Shown here: positions 14,781-22,296 of the stretch, piece by piece
Layout: each line of letters begins with the position of its first letter
How positions within the stretch are numbered: position 1 is the stretch's first letter
From: Nocardioides sp.
Lineage (GTDB): Bacteria > Actinomycetota > Actinomycetes > Propionibacteriales > Nocardioidaceae
DNA length: 33,199 bases
Direction: 5' to 3'
NCBI RefSeq assembly: GCF_004803405.1
Contig: NZ_SSXI01000243.1
Location: 182-33,380 of the forward strand
Position numbers and translations under genes: made by a program
The notes under the pieces: generated by a model
What the model was told of the DNA's origin: nothing
The model's input: only the letters and a program-made list of their open reading frames with translations
Databases searched by the model: none

Positions 14781-15407
14781 TCAGGGGGAGGGGCTCGTGG
14801 AGGCGAGGTGCGCGTAGACGATGGTGTTGTCGGGATAGCCGAGCTCCGGGTCCCGCTTCCCTCCGCAGGTGATCAGCCGCAGCAGTGCCTCGTTCGTGTC
14901 GGGCCAGATCTCGTCGTACGGAAGGTCGTCCTTGGAGACGTCCTCGACGTCGTCGACGACGAACGTCGCGACGGCGCCGGCCCGGTGGACCCGGATCAGG
15001 TCACCGGGCTGCAGCGTGACCAGGTCCCAGAACACGTCGGGGCCGTCCGGTCCGTGCACGTGAGCCACCACGACCGCGCCACCGGGCTCCCCGGGACGCG
15101 GCCCCGGGTCGTACCAGCTGGCGTCGCCGAAGTCAGGCGTGTCCAGGGTCCCGTCGTCGCGCAGGCCGCGACCGGTGAGTCGCTCGTCGACCCCGATCGC
15201 GGGCACCTCGATCCGGGTGGGTACGGGGACCGGCTGCGGCGGCTCGGGCGCTGCCGGCACCGACGGCGCCGGTGTCGGAGGCGCGGGGGCGGTGATCACC
15301 GTCGGCGGGGCGGGTCGGTCGTCGACCAGGCCGAGGACGCCCGCCGCCCCCAGCCCCAGGCCCGCGATCGCTCCGATCAGGGTCCCCAGTCGTGCGCTTC
15401 TGCCCAT
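14781..15407 (-). CDS. Class F-like sortase
   Basis: The 208-aa protein has an N-terminal membrane anchor (about 7-27), a Pro/Ala-rich stalk (31-64) and a sortase domain. The catalytic Cys lies in LITCGG (C181) and the catalytic His in VVVAHVHG (H116 most likely). The domain contains PDFGDASWYDPGPRPGEPGGAVVVAH and the C-terminal DNTIVYAHL typical of actinobacterial class F enzymes. The active-site Arg is not certain: R185 is a candidate, while the position before the DN of the last strand is Pro. Sortases cut a sorting motif outside the membrane and join the protein to the wall. The ATG at 15407 has AGGAGG ahead of it. Its presumed client is the adjacent secreted protein. Confidence 0.85.
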   Translation of the reverse strand: MGRSARLGTLIGAIAGLGLGAAGVLGLVDDRPAPPTVITAPAPPTPAPSVPAAPEPPQPVPVPTRIEVPAIGVDERLTGRGLRDDGTLDTPDFGDASWYDPGPRPGEPGGAVVVAHVHGPDGPDVFWDLVTLQPGDLIRVHRAGAVATFVVDDVEDVSKDDLPYDEIWPDTNEALLRLITCGGKRDPELGYPDNTIVYAHLASTSPSP

Positions 15408-15439
15408 GTCCCGTCCTCCTGTGTGCGTTGGCTGCGCAG

Positions 15440-15469
15440 GTAGGAGCAGGTGAGGCGCCAGGTCTTGCA
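15440..15469 (-). promoter_or_regulatory. ECF-type promoter of the sortase gene
   Basis: Minus strand: GAAA, then TGCAAG (complement of 15464-15469), 17 bases, CTCCTAC (complement of 15440-15446). The start site would be near 15433, leaving a 26-base leader with the AGGAGG site. Confidence 0.7.
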
Positions 15470-15500
15470 GGTTTCGGCGTCGTGGCCGGCCGCGGGCGGA

Positions 15501-17231
15501 TCAGCCGGGGCAGGGGTCGACCGAGATCGTGCGGGTGCGGCGTGCCTGGTGGCCGCCGGGGTCGGTCGCGACGAACGTGACCACGACGTCACCGCCGACC
15601 GGGAAGCCGCCGATCGTCGCGCGCCAACCGTCCGCGGAGCGGGACGCGGTCCGCTGACCGGTAGCCCCGCTGGGGCCCTCCCACGACACTCGGGTCGACG
15701 CCACGCCCGAGCCGTCGGTGATCGTGGCCGCGACCGTGACCAGTCGGCCGGTCGCGTCGCACTCGTCGGCCTCGAGCACCTCGATGGCGCCGATCCGTGG
15801 CGCGAGGTCCCTGGCCAGGCGGACCGTGATCAGCACCGTGCCGCCGGACCAGGCCACGGCGACCCGCCCGCTGCTGGCACCCTCGGGCAGCGCCGAGCGA
15901 TCGGCACTGATCTGCAGCGTGGTCGCCGCGCCGGGCTCGATGGAGTCGCTGCCCGGGCTCGCATCGAGCCACCCCGCTCGCGGGTTCGCCGTGAACTCCA
16001 GGGCGGTGCCGCCGGTGTTCCTCAGTCGCACGCTCCCCGTGGAGGACCGGCTGCCGAGGTCCAGGACGCGGGTCGACACCTGGAGCGAGGCCGGTGTCGC
16101 CACGGTGGGCTCGTCGGTCGTCGCCGTCGGCGAGGGCTCCCCCGGAGGGGACGGCTCGTCCGAGACCGGGGGCTCCTTTGGAGCGACCAGGCTGGGCTCC
16201 GAGGTGGGACCCGTCGGCCCCGGGTCGCTGGTGGCGCTGTCCGCGGTGCTCGCCGCGCTGGTCGAGGAGTCGATCCCCACCAGGTCGTCGCCGGACGCGG
16301 GCCACCAGGTGACCACCGCCCAGGTGCCCAGCGCGATGAGCAGCATCGTCGTGCCGATCAGGAGGCCGCCGCGCCTCCCGTGATGGCCGTCGCCACCCGG
16401 CGGGGGGACCGGTGGTGCTGCCGGGTCCGCGTAGTAGGCGACCAGGCGCTGGTCGTCGAGAACCCGCTCGCGCAGTCCTGCGGGCGCCGCCACGAGCGGG
16501 ACCGCAGCGAGCAGGGCCAGCGGGCTGACCATGACCTTGCGACGGCTCTCGCACACGTCGCAGCCGTCGATGTGGCGCGCCACCCGCTTGCGGATCAACG
16601 GGGAGAAGCGGCCGTCCCAGTCCTGCAGCAGGTCGGCCAGCGTCGTGCAGTCCTCGCTCCCGCGACGCGCGATCAGCAGGGCGCCGAGGGCGCGCTCGAC
16701 CTGGTCGCGGGCCCTGCTCAGCATGACGTACGCGTTCGCGGGGGTGACGTCCATGGCCGCTGCGAGCTCGGCCCCCTCGAGCCCCTGACGAAGGTGGAGG
16801 TCCAGGAGTGCGCGGTCACGGTCGTTCAGGCCCTCGACGGCGGCCCACACCAGGTCCCGAGCCTGGTGCTGGACGGCCGCCGCCTCGACCTGCTGCTCGG
16901 GTCCGTCTCCCAGGTCAGGCATCTCGGCCAGCCACTCGTCGTCGTGCGCCACCCGCGCCCGGCCTCTCAGCGTCCGCAGGCACTCGTTCCGGACGACCGA
17001 GTAGAGCCACGGTCGCAGGCTGGAGTGGTCCCGCAGCTGGTCGAGCTTCTCCGCCATCACCACGAAGGAGTCCGCGACGCAGTCCGCGGCCTCCTCGCGG
17101 TTGCGCACCATCGAGAACGCGAAGTCGTAGAGACGGTCGGCGTAGCGCTCGTACACACCCGCGAACGCCCGCCGGTCGCCGGCGAGGACGCCGGCGACGA
17201 GTTCCGAGTCGGGTTCGACCGCCTGGTTCAT
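15501..17231 (-). CDS. ECF sigma factor fused to anti-sigma zinc motif, membrane helix and Ig-like domains
   Basis: One 576-aa polypeptide carries several modules. Sigma region 2 spans about 18-90 (FAGVYERYADRLYDFAFSMV, LRPWLYSVVRNECLR) and region 4 about 125-183 (LNDRDRALLDLHLRQGLEGAELAAAM, ANAYVMLSRARDQV). A zinc-type anti-sigma motif follows, H220-x3-C224-x2-C227, and a hydrophobic stretch at 236-250. A clear membrane helix lies at 289-309 (LLIGTTMLLIALGTWAVV). Outside come a Ser/Thr/Pro linker (about 311-380), a BACON-like Ig domain (about 380-460, VLDLGSRSSTGSVRLRNTGG) and a second Ig-like domain to the end. The natural reading is a membrane-tethered sigma factor that would need proteolytic release or a conformational signal. 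ECF groups with fused C-terminal anti-sigma and membrane parts are known in actinobacteria; this domain set with a sortase neighbour is not one I recall. The reading frame is continuous, with no sign of a stop or shift between modules. Confidence 0.88.
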   Translation of the reverse strand: MNQAVEPDSELVAGVLAGDRRAFAGVYERYADRLYDFAFSMVRNREEAADCVADSFVVMAEKLDQLRDHSSLRPWLYSVVRNECLRTLRGRARVAHDDEWLAEMPDLGDGPEQQVEAAAVQHQARDLVWAAVEGLNDRDRALLDLHLRQGLEGAELAAAMDVTPANAYVMLSRARDQVERALGALLIARRGSEDCTTLADLLQDWDGRFSPLIRKRVARHIDGCDVCESRRKVMVSPLALLAAVPLVAAPAGLRERVLDDQRLVAYYADPAAPPVPPPGGDGHHGRRGGLLIGTTMLLIALGTWAVVTWWPASGDDLVGIDSSTSAASTADSATSDPGPTGPTSEPSLVAPKEPPVSDEPSPPGEPSPTATTDEPTVATPASLQVSTRVLDLGSRSSTGSVRLRNTGGTALEFTANPRAGWLDASPGSDSIEPGAATTLQISADRSALPEGASSGRVAVAWSGGTVLITVRLARDLAPRIGAIEVLEADECDATGRLVTVAATITDGSGVASTRVSWEGPSGATGQRTASRSADGWRATIGGFPVGGDVVVTFVATDPGGHQARRTRTISVDPCPG

Positions 17232-17313
17232 GGGGCGACTGTACGGATCTCGGGCGTGGGCGGGGGCGCGTGCACATCGGTCCCCTCTCGGCTCGCGGAC
17301 TTGGCTGACGAGA

Positions 17314-17343
17314 GTGAGAGCGCCCGCGGCCTCGAACCTTGCA
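17314..17343 (-). promoter_or_regulatory. ECF-type promoter of the sigma-fusion gene (autoregulation)
   Basis: Minus strand: GAAAG, TGCAAG (complement of 17338-17343), 17 bases, CTCTCAC (complement of 17314-17320). The leader to ATG 17231 would be about 75 bases. The match to the other two sites suggests the sigma factor activates its own gene. Confidence 0.65.
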
Positions 17344-17360
17344 CTTTCTGGGCCGGTTTC

Positions 17361-18638
17361 TCAGATCGGGGTGATCGGCAGCGACTTCCGGGGCTGGAAC
17401 TGGAATGCGGCGCCGGTGCTGACCCTCGTCACCGCCACCTCGTCGGCCTCCCTGGCCGGCAGCTCACCGCGGACGACGGTGAGCTGCCACGCGTCCTCCT
17501 CGCCCAGGCCGCGCACCTGCACACGGAGGCGCGGGTCCACCCCGCGCACGACTGCCTGCAGCGCGGCCGTCCACGCCGGTCCGCACAGCGAGATCCACGC
17601 GTCGTCCTCGTGGGCGGCAGACGGCCGGACGGTGAGCGTGTGCCCGGAGATCTCGGCGTCGACGTACGCCGCGGGGTTCAGCAGGGGATGTACGGCGAGC
17701 AGCCGCACTGCCGCCGTCACCGGGTCGGTCGCGTCGGTCAGCCCGAGCGCCCGCGCGAGGCGTTCCGCGCCGATGCCGGCCACGCCGACCAGCTGCTTGC
17801 GGCGGATGCTCAGCAGCTCCGCGTCGGTCTCGGTGCGCTCCGCCACAGCCATCGCGAAGGCGTGGTCGAGCAGGTGCATCTGGAGACAGACCTCGTCGGC
17901 GATGCGCACCAGCGCCGACCGGGAGAAGTCGGCGAAGTCGATGTCGGAGAGCAGCGGTCCGGTGTAGTCGGCACGTCCCTCGTCGCTCGGGTCGATCGGC
18001 TCGAGCTCGAGCGTCGCGGCCCGGGTCCTCTCGTTGGCAGCGAGCGCCGCGATGCCCTCCGCCTCGGGGTGGGACTCGTCGATGATCACGGTCCACGCGC
18101 AGTGGGGCTTGCGGTCGGCCGGCCTGCGCGGCGGCCGGTGGATCGGCCGCACCTGCGCCTTCGGGTTGGTCGCGACGGCGGTCGCGTCGAAGGTCGGATC
18201 CTCGATGTCGTGGCACATGCCCGTGACGTAGGCCTCGCCCATCGGCTCGACGTCCATCAGCGCCCCGCAGTGGTCGAGGTGGAACTCGCCGTGCCACGGG
18301 TCGTGCACCGTGTAGCGGAAGTCCATGAACTGCGGGGGAGCGCCGATGTCGAGCTGCAGCCCCTTGAAGATCGTCACCACGTCGCCCCTGCCCTCGACCG
18401 CGGGTGCGTAGCCGAGCGCCCGTTGCATCCGCCGGGTGTAGATCGGGCTGGCCGCCGCCCACTCCTCGATCGCGACCTGCAGCATCTCCTCCCGACCGAA
18501 GGCCGCGATGCACCAGGCCATGCCGGAGCGGTCGATCAGCTGGCCCATCAACAGCAGCTCGGGCACGAGGGTAGCGAGCTCCTCGCGGGAGAGGTCGGCG
18601 TAACGGCTGCGCACCTGACGTTCCTGTCGTGAATTCAT
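17361..18638 (-). CDS. Conserved protein of unknown function, His/Cys-rich
   Basis: The protein is 425 aa with no signal peptide or membrane helix. A dense potential metal-binding region spans about 107-152: FRYTVHDPWHGEFHLDH (H112, H116, H120, H123), C124, GMCHDIEDPTFDATA (C142, H143). It begins YADLSREELATLVPELLLMGQLIDRSG, a pattern I recall from uncharacterised proteins of Rhodococcus and mycobacteria, but I cannot name a family. ATG 18638 is preferred because conservation seems to begin there; ATG 18680 would add 14 residues and overlap the upstream LLM gene's stop. It lies directly downstream of the LLM oxidoreductase, so both are probably one transcript divergent from the CYP51 operon and may belong to the same pathway. 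Confidence 0.75.
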   Translation of the reverse strand: MNSRQERQVRSRYADLSREELATLVPELLLMGQLIDRSGMAWCIAAFGREEMLQVAIEEWAAASPIYTRRMQRALGYAPAVEGRGDVVTIFKGLQLDIGAPPQFMDFRYTVHDPWHGEFHLDHCGALMDVEPMGEAYVTGMCHDIEDPTFDATAVATNPKAQVRPIHRPPRRPADRKPHCAWTVIIDESHPEAEGIAALAANERTRAATLELEPIDPSDEGRADYTGPLLSDIDFADFSRSALVRIADEVCLQMHLLDHAFAMAVAERTETDAELLSIRRKQLVGVAGIGAERLARALGLTDATDPVTAAVRLLAVHPLLNPAAYVDAEISGHTLTVRPSAAHEDDAWISLCGPAWTAALQAVVRGVDPRLRVQVRGLGEEDAWQLTVVRGELPAREADEVAVTRVSTGAAFQFQPRKSLPITPI

Positions 18639-18672
18639 GGCCTGGGCATCTCGTTCGTCAGGTACGTCGGCA

Positions 18673-19518
18673 TCAGGCAAGCCCGAGTCGGCCGGCGAGC
18701 TTGTCGAGGTGTGCCAGCACCGTCGCCTCGTCCGCGTCCGGCACCCCCCACATCAGCTCGGTCGCCTTCGCGGCGGACCAGTCGGCGAAGTCCTCCGCGC
18801 TGGGCCTCCTGGCGACCAGGACGCGGATCTGCGGCTCGCCGGCGCGCCCGTTCGCCGCCCACTCCTCGCGGAGCGCATCGGCCTTCGCCGCGACATCGGT
18901 CTCGACGGGCGTGGTCATCCAGCCGTCGGCATGCCGGGCGATCCAGGCCAGCGTCTTCGGCCCGCCGCCCGCGCCGATGACGACCGGGATCACTCCCTGC
19001 GGGGGCTTGGGGTAGGCCCAGCTGGGACCGAACGAGACGAACTCGCCGTCGTAGGCCGCCTCCTCCTCCGTCCACAGCGCGCGCATCGCTTCGAGGTACT
19101 CCTTGAGCACCGTGCGGCGACGCGCTGCGGGGACGCCGTGGTCGGCGAGCTCGTCGGTGTTCCAGCCGAAGCCGGCGCCGATCGACAGCCGCCCGCCGGA
19201 GAGGTGGTCGAGGGTGGCGAGGGTCTTCGCGAGGGTGATCGGGTCGGACTCGACCGGGAGCGCGACGGCCGTGGACAGGCCGATCCTCGTGGTCACGGCC
19301 GCGCAGGTGGCGAGGGAGACCCACGGGTCGAGCGTGCGCAGGTAGCGGTCGTCGGGGAGCTCCTCGCCACCGGTCGGGTGCAGGGCGTCGCGGCGGACCG
19401 GGATGTGGGTGTGCTCCGGTACGTAGATCGTGTCGAACCCTCGCTCCTCGGCGGCCCGCGCGAGGGCGGCCGGGGTGATCCCGCGGTCGGAGGTGAACAG
19501 GACGATGCCGTTGCGCAT
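18673..19518 (-). CDS. LLM-class F420-dependent oxidoreductase
   Basis: The 281-aa protein shows the luciferase-like monooxygenase TIM-barrel pattern: GFDTIYVPEHTHIP near the N-terminus, TTRIGLSTAVALPVESDPITLAKTLATLDHLSGGRLSIGAGFGWNTDEL, then IPVVIGAGGGPKTLAWIARHADGWMT. This fits the actinobacterial F420-dependent subgroup, though FMN use cannot be excluded. ATG 19518 has AAAGG about 8 bases upstream and starts the conserved MRNGIVLFTSDRG; an upstream ATG at 19557 is less likely. It is divergent from tetR and shares the operator at 19573-19588, which overlaps a TAGGCT -10-like box for this gene (complement of 19570-19575). Confidence 0.85.
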   Translation of the reverse strand: MRNGIVLFTSDRGITPAALARAAEERGFDTIYVPEHTHIPVRRDALHPTGGEELPDDRYLRTLDPWVSLATCAAVTTRIGLSTAVALPVESDPITLAKTLATLDHLSGGRLSIGAGFGWNTDELADHGVPAARRRTVLKEYLEAMRALWTEEEAAYDGEFVSFGPSWAYPKPPQGVIPVVIGAGGGPKTLAWIARHADGWMTTPVETDVAAKADALREEWAANGRAGEPQIRVLVARRPSAEDFADWSAAKATELMWGVPDADEATVLAHLDKLAGRLGLA

Positions 19519-19572
19519 CTGACGCCTTTCGGTCGCTGAGGGGCCCGCGAGGAGCATGCGAACATCCCGAGC

Positions 19573-19588
19573 CTAGAACGAGTTCTAG
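19573..19588. promoter_or_regulatory. KstR-type palindromic operator
   Basis: CTAGAAC-GA-GTTCTAG is a perfect palindrome whose core TAGAACGAGTTCTA (19574-19587) fits TnnAACnnGTTnnA, the consensus reported for the TetR-family sterol-catabolism repressor KstR. It lies between the divergent LLM and tetR genes. Which protein binds is not shown by the sequence. Confidence 0.65.
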
Positions 19589-19596
19589 ATCGATGC

Positions 19597-19638
19597 TTGC
19601 GGGATGCCGGATCGTCTCCTATGTTGGACATATGTCCA
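19597..19638 (+). promoter_or_regulatory. tetR-CYP51 operon promoter with palindrome on the start codon
   Basis: TTGCGG (19597-19602), 17 bases and TATGTT (19620-19625) predict transcription from about 19632, which is the A of the tetR ATG, so the message is probably leaderless. A perfect 14-bp palindrome TGGACATATGTCCA (19625-19638) spans the start site and start codon and is a good candidate for TetR autorepression. Confidence 0.6.
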
Positions 19639-20228
19639 GTCAGGTGTTCGAAACGCCACGCCAAGGCCTCAACCCGCGCCAGGTCGAGACCGTCGAGAGG
19701 CTGATGGCGGCCGGCCTCGAGGAGCTGCGTGCCGTGGGGTACGAGGCGCTGACGATCCGCACCGTGGCGCAGCGGGCGGGAGTGTCGCCCGCGACCGCGT
19801 ACACCTACCTCGCCTCCAAGAACCACCTCTTCGCGGAGCTCTTCTGGCGCCACCTGGCCGCCCGCGACGCGCTGGCCCCCGTCCGCGGTGAGACCCGGGT
19901 GGAGCGACTGCAGGGCACCGTCCGTGCGCTCACCGCCCGGATCGTCGAGGAGCCCGAGCTCGCCGCCGCGGTGACTCCGGCGCTGCTGGGCAGTGACCCC
20001 GACGTCGCGCGGCTCCGGCTGAAGATCGGCGGCGAGTTCCTCGCGCGCTTCGAGGAGGCGCTGCAGGACCCGGACCGATCCGACCAGCCCGCCGATCCCG
20101 CCGTACTGGAAGTGCTGGTGCTGACGTTCTCCGGCGCCCTGCTGCAGGCCGGGATGGGGCTGATGACCTACGACCAGATCGCAGAGCGCCTTGCCTCGGC
20201 GGTCGACGTGATCCTGCGCGGCAACTGA
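19632..20228 (+). CDS. TetR-family transcriptional regulator
   Basis: The protein is 198 aa. Its N-terminal helix-turn-helix (about 41-62: TIRTVAQRAGVSPATAYTYLASKNHLFAELFWRHL) is typical TetR, followed by an all-helical ligand domain. It corresponds in position to the regulator next to cyp123 in the mycobacterial CYP51 locus (Rv0767c, from memory). The ATG at 19632 is chosen over upstream codons because it matches the predicted leaderless start and sits in the operator palindrome. Its stop overlaps the P450 start (TGATG). It likely represses the whole downstream operon in response to the pathway substrate or an acyl-CoA intermediate; the ligand is unknown. Confidence 0.9.
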   Translation: MSSQVFETPRQGLNPRQVETVERLMAAGLEELRAVGYEALTIRTVAQRAGVSPATAYTYLASKNHLFAELFWRHLAARDALAPVRGETRVERLQGTVRALTARIVEEPELAAAVTPALLGSDPDVARLRLKIGGEFLARFEEALQDPDRSDQPADPAVLEVLVLTFSGALLQAGMGLMTYDQIAERLASAVDVILRGN

Positions 20229-21478
20229 TGACGACCGCGACAGCGCAGTCGGGGCCGCTGCTCTTCGACCCCTACGACTACGACTTCCACGAGGACCCGT
20301 ACCCGCTGTACCAGCGGCTGCGCGACGAGGACCCGGTCCACCACAACGAGCGCGACGACATCTGGGTGATCTCCCGTCACGCCGACGTGTTCGAGACCCT
20401 GCGCGACGACGTGCGGTTCTCCAACCGGATGGGCGTTTCCCTGGATGCGACCGCGTGGAGCCCCGACGCGCACAAGGTGATGTCGTTCCTCGCCCTGGAC
20501 GGCGCGGAGCAGTCCCGGATCCGCAGGCTCGTCTCCGCTGCGTTCACCCCGCGTCGGGTACGCGAGCTCGAGCCGGAGGTGCGGCGCCTGACGGACGTCT
20601 ACCTCACCGCGACCCTCGCCAGGAACGCCGAGAACGGCGAGGCGGACTGGATCAGGGACTTCGCCGGCAAGCTCCCGATGGACGTCATCTCCGAGATGAT
20701 GGGAGTGCCGGTCGCCGACCGCGACGAGGTACGCCGCCTCGCCGACCTGGTGGTGCATCGCGAGGACGGCGTCCGCGACGTCCCCCAGGCCGGGATGGAG
20801 GCGTCCGTCGCGCTGATGTCCTACTACTCCGAGATGGTCAAGCGGCGTCGCGCGCAGCACAGCGACGACCTGACCTCCGCCCTGGTCGAGGCGGAGCTGG
20901 ACGGGGACCGGCTGCGCGACGGCGAGATCATGGCGTTCCTCTTCCTCATGGTGGTCGCCGGCAACGAGACCACCACCAAGCTCCTCGGGAACGCCCTCTA
21001 CCACCTCTCCGCCCACCCGGCGCAGCGCGACGAGGTGCTCGGCAGCGCCGCGGAGCCGGCGACGCTGGTGGTGCCCTGGATCGAGGAGACGCTCCGCCAC
21101 GACACCTCCAGCCAGATGCTGGCGCGCCACGTCGTCGAGGACGTCCGGATGCACGACGTCACCATTCCGCGCGGCTCCAAGGCGCTGGTCCTGCTCGGCT
21201 CGGCCAACCGTGACGAACGGGTCTTCACCGACCCGACCGTCTACGACATCCACCGTGACAAGGCGGAGCTGAGCCAGATCGTCAGCTTCGGCACCGGTCG
21301 CCACTTCTGCCTCGGCGCCAACCTGGCCCGACTGGAGGCGCGGGTGGTGCTGGAGGAGCTGGTCCGGCGGGTCGAGCACCTCGAGGTGTACGGCGATTGC
21401 GCGGTGCGGGTGCACTCCACATCCGTCCGCGGGTTCGCCTCGCTGCCCGTCACGTTCGTGAACCGGAAGGGGGACTGA
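20228..21478 (+). CDS. Cytochrome P450, CYP123-like
   Basis: The 416-aa soluble bacterial P450 has the I-helix oxygen-binding motif AGNETTT (244-250), the K-helix ExxR (E287-R290) and the heme-ligand loop FGTGRHFCLG with Cys361. Length and order are those of class I bacterial P450s that take electrons from a small ferredoxin, here presumably the one at 23690. By position (TetR-P450-SDR-CYP51) it corresponds to CYP123 (Rv0766c) of M. tuberculosis. The substrate is unknown. The start overlaps the tetR stop and the end overlaps the SDR start, both as TGATG. Confidence 0.92.
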   Translation: MTTATAQSGPLLFDPYDYDFHEDPYPLYQRLRDEDPVHHNERDDIWVISRHADVFETLRDDVRFSNRMGVSLDATAWSPDAHKVMSFLALDGAEQSRIRRLVSAAFTPRRVRELEPEVRRLTDVYLTATLARNAENGEADWIRDFAGKLPMDVISEMMGVPVADRDEVRRLADLVVHREDGVRDVPQAGMEASVALMSYYSEMVKRRRAQHSDDLTSALVEAELDGDRLRDGEIMAFLFLMVVAGNETTTKLLGNALYHLSAHPAQRDEVLGSAAEPATLVVPWIEETLRHDTSSQMLARHVVEDVRMHDVTIPRGSKALVLLGSANRDERVFTDPTVYDIHRDKAELSQIVSFGTGRHFCLGANLARLEARVVLEELVRRVEHLEVYGDCAVRVHSTSVRGFASLPVTFVNRKGD

Positions 21479-22296
21479 TGGGAAGCGAGAAGTATGCCCA
21501 GCCGGACCGCCGGCCCGCCGTGATCGCGGGTGCCTCCTCTGGCATCGGCGCCGAGACCGCGAAGGCGTTGGCCGCTGCGGGGTTCCCGGTGGCGCTCGGC
21601 GCCCGGCGGGTCGACCGCTGCGAGGAGCTCGCCGCCGCGATCCGAGCCGAGGGCGGCGAGGCCGTCGCCCACCCGCTCGACGTCTCGTCCACCGACTCCG
21701 TCGCGGACTTCGCAGCCAAGGTCACGGCCGGCCTCGGCGACGTCGAGGTGGTCATCAGCAACGCAGGACTCCTCGGCCCCGGCAGGATCATCGAGGTCGA
21801 GACGGAGCGGTTCGGTCGCGAGGTCGACGTCAACCTGCTGGGTCCGCACCGCCTGGTCCGCGCGTTCGTGCCCGCCATGGTCGAGCGCCGACGCGGCGAC
21901 ATCCTGTTCGTCTCGTCCGACGTCGCCGTCCGGGCGCGGCCCTTCATGTCGGCCTACACCGCCAGCAAGGCCGGCCTCGAGGGGCTCGTGAGCGCCCTGC
22001 AGATGGAGCTCGAGGGCACCGGCGTCCGGGCGTCGGTGGTGCGGCCCGGTCCGACCTGGAGCGAGATGGGGATGGACTGGGACCCCGAGGAGGCCGCGTT
22101 CGTCCTCAACCAGTGGGTCAAGTGGGGCCACGCGCGTCACCCCCACTTCCTGAAGGCGCGCGCCATCGCCGACGCGATCGCCACCGTCGTCAGCGCGCCG
22201 CGCGGCGTCCACATCTCACCGGTGGACGTCAATCCCGAAGCACCGGTGGCTGACGACGAGCCGGCGGAGAGCGACCGAGTGGAGGACCCGTCATGA
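21478..22296 (+). CDS. Short-chain dehydrogenase/reductase (Rv0765c-like)
   Basis: The 272-aa protein has the Rossmann motif GASSGIG (18-24), the NAG motif (95-97), the catalytic Ser in LFVSSD (146/147) and YTASK with Y160 and K164. It should oxidise an alcohol or reduce a ketone with NAD(P). A C-terminal extension of about 40 residues (VDVNPEAPVADDEPAES) is acidic and probably disordered. Placed between two P450 genes and coupled by TGATG to the first and an ATGA overlap to the second, it likely works on the product of one of them. Confidence 0.9.
   Translation: MGSEKYAQPDRRPAVIAGASSGIGAETAKALAAAGFPVALGARRVDRCEELAAAIRAEGGEAVAHPLDVSSTDSVADFAAKVTAGLGDVEVVISNAGLLGPGRIIEVETERFGREVDVNLLGPHRLVRAFVPAMVERRRGDILFVSSDVAVRARPFMSAYTASKAGLEGLVSALQMELEGTGVRASVVRPGPTWSEMGMDWDPEEAAFVLNQWVKWGHARHPHFLKARAIADAIATVVSAPRGVHISPVDVNPEAPVADDEPAESDRVEDPS

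Noticed and set aside
15450..18632. Very long open plus-strand frame (1060 codons) across the sigma-fusion and the His/Cys-rich protein genes
   Set aside because: It is antisense to two well-supported minus-strand genes with recognisable domains; its translation is Arg/Asp/Gly/Val-rich without motifs, as expected for a shadow frame in high-GC DNA.
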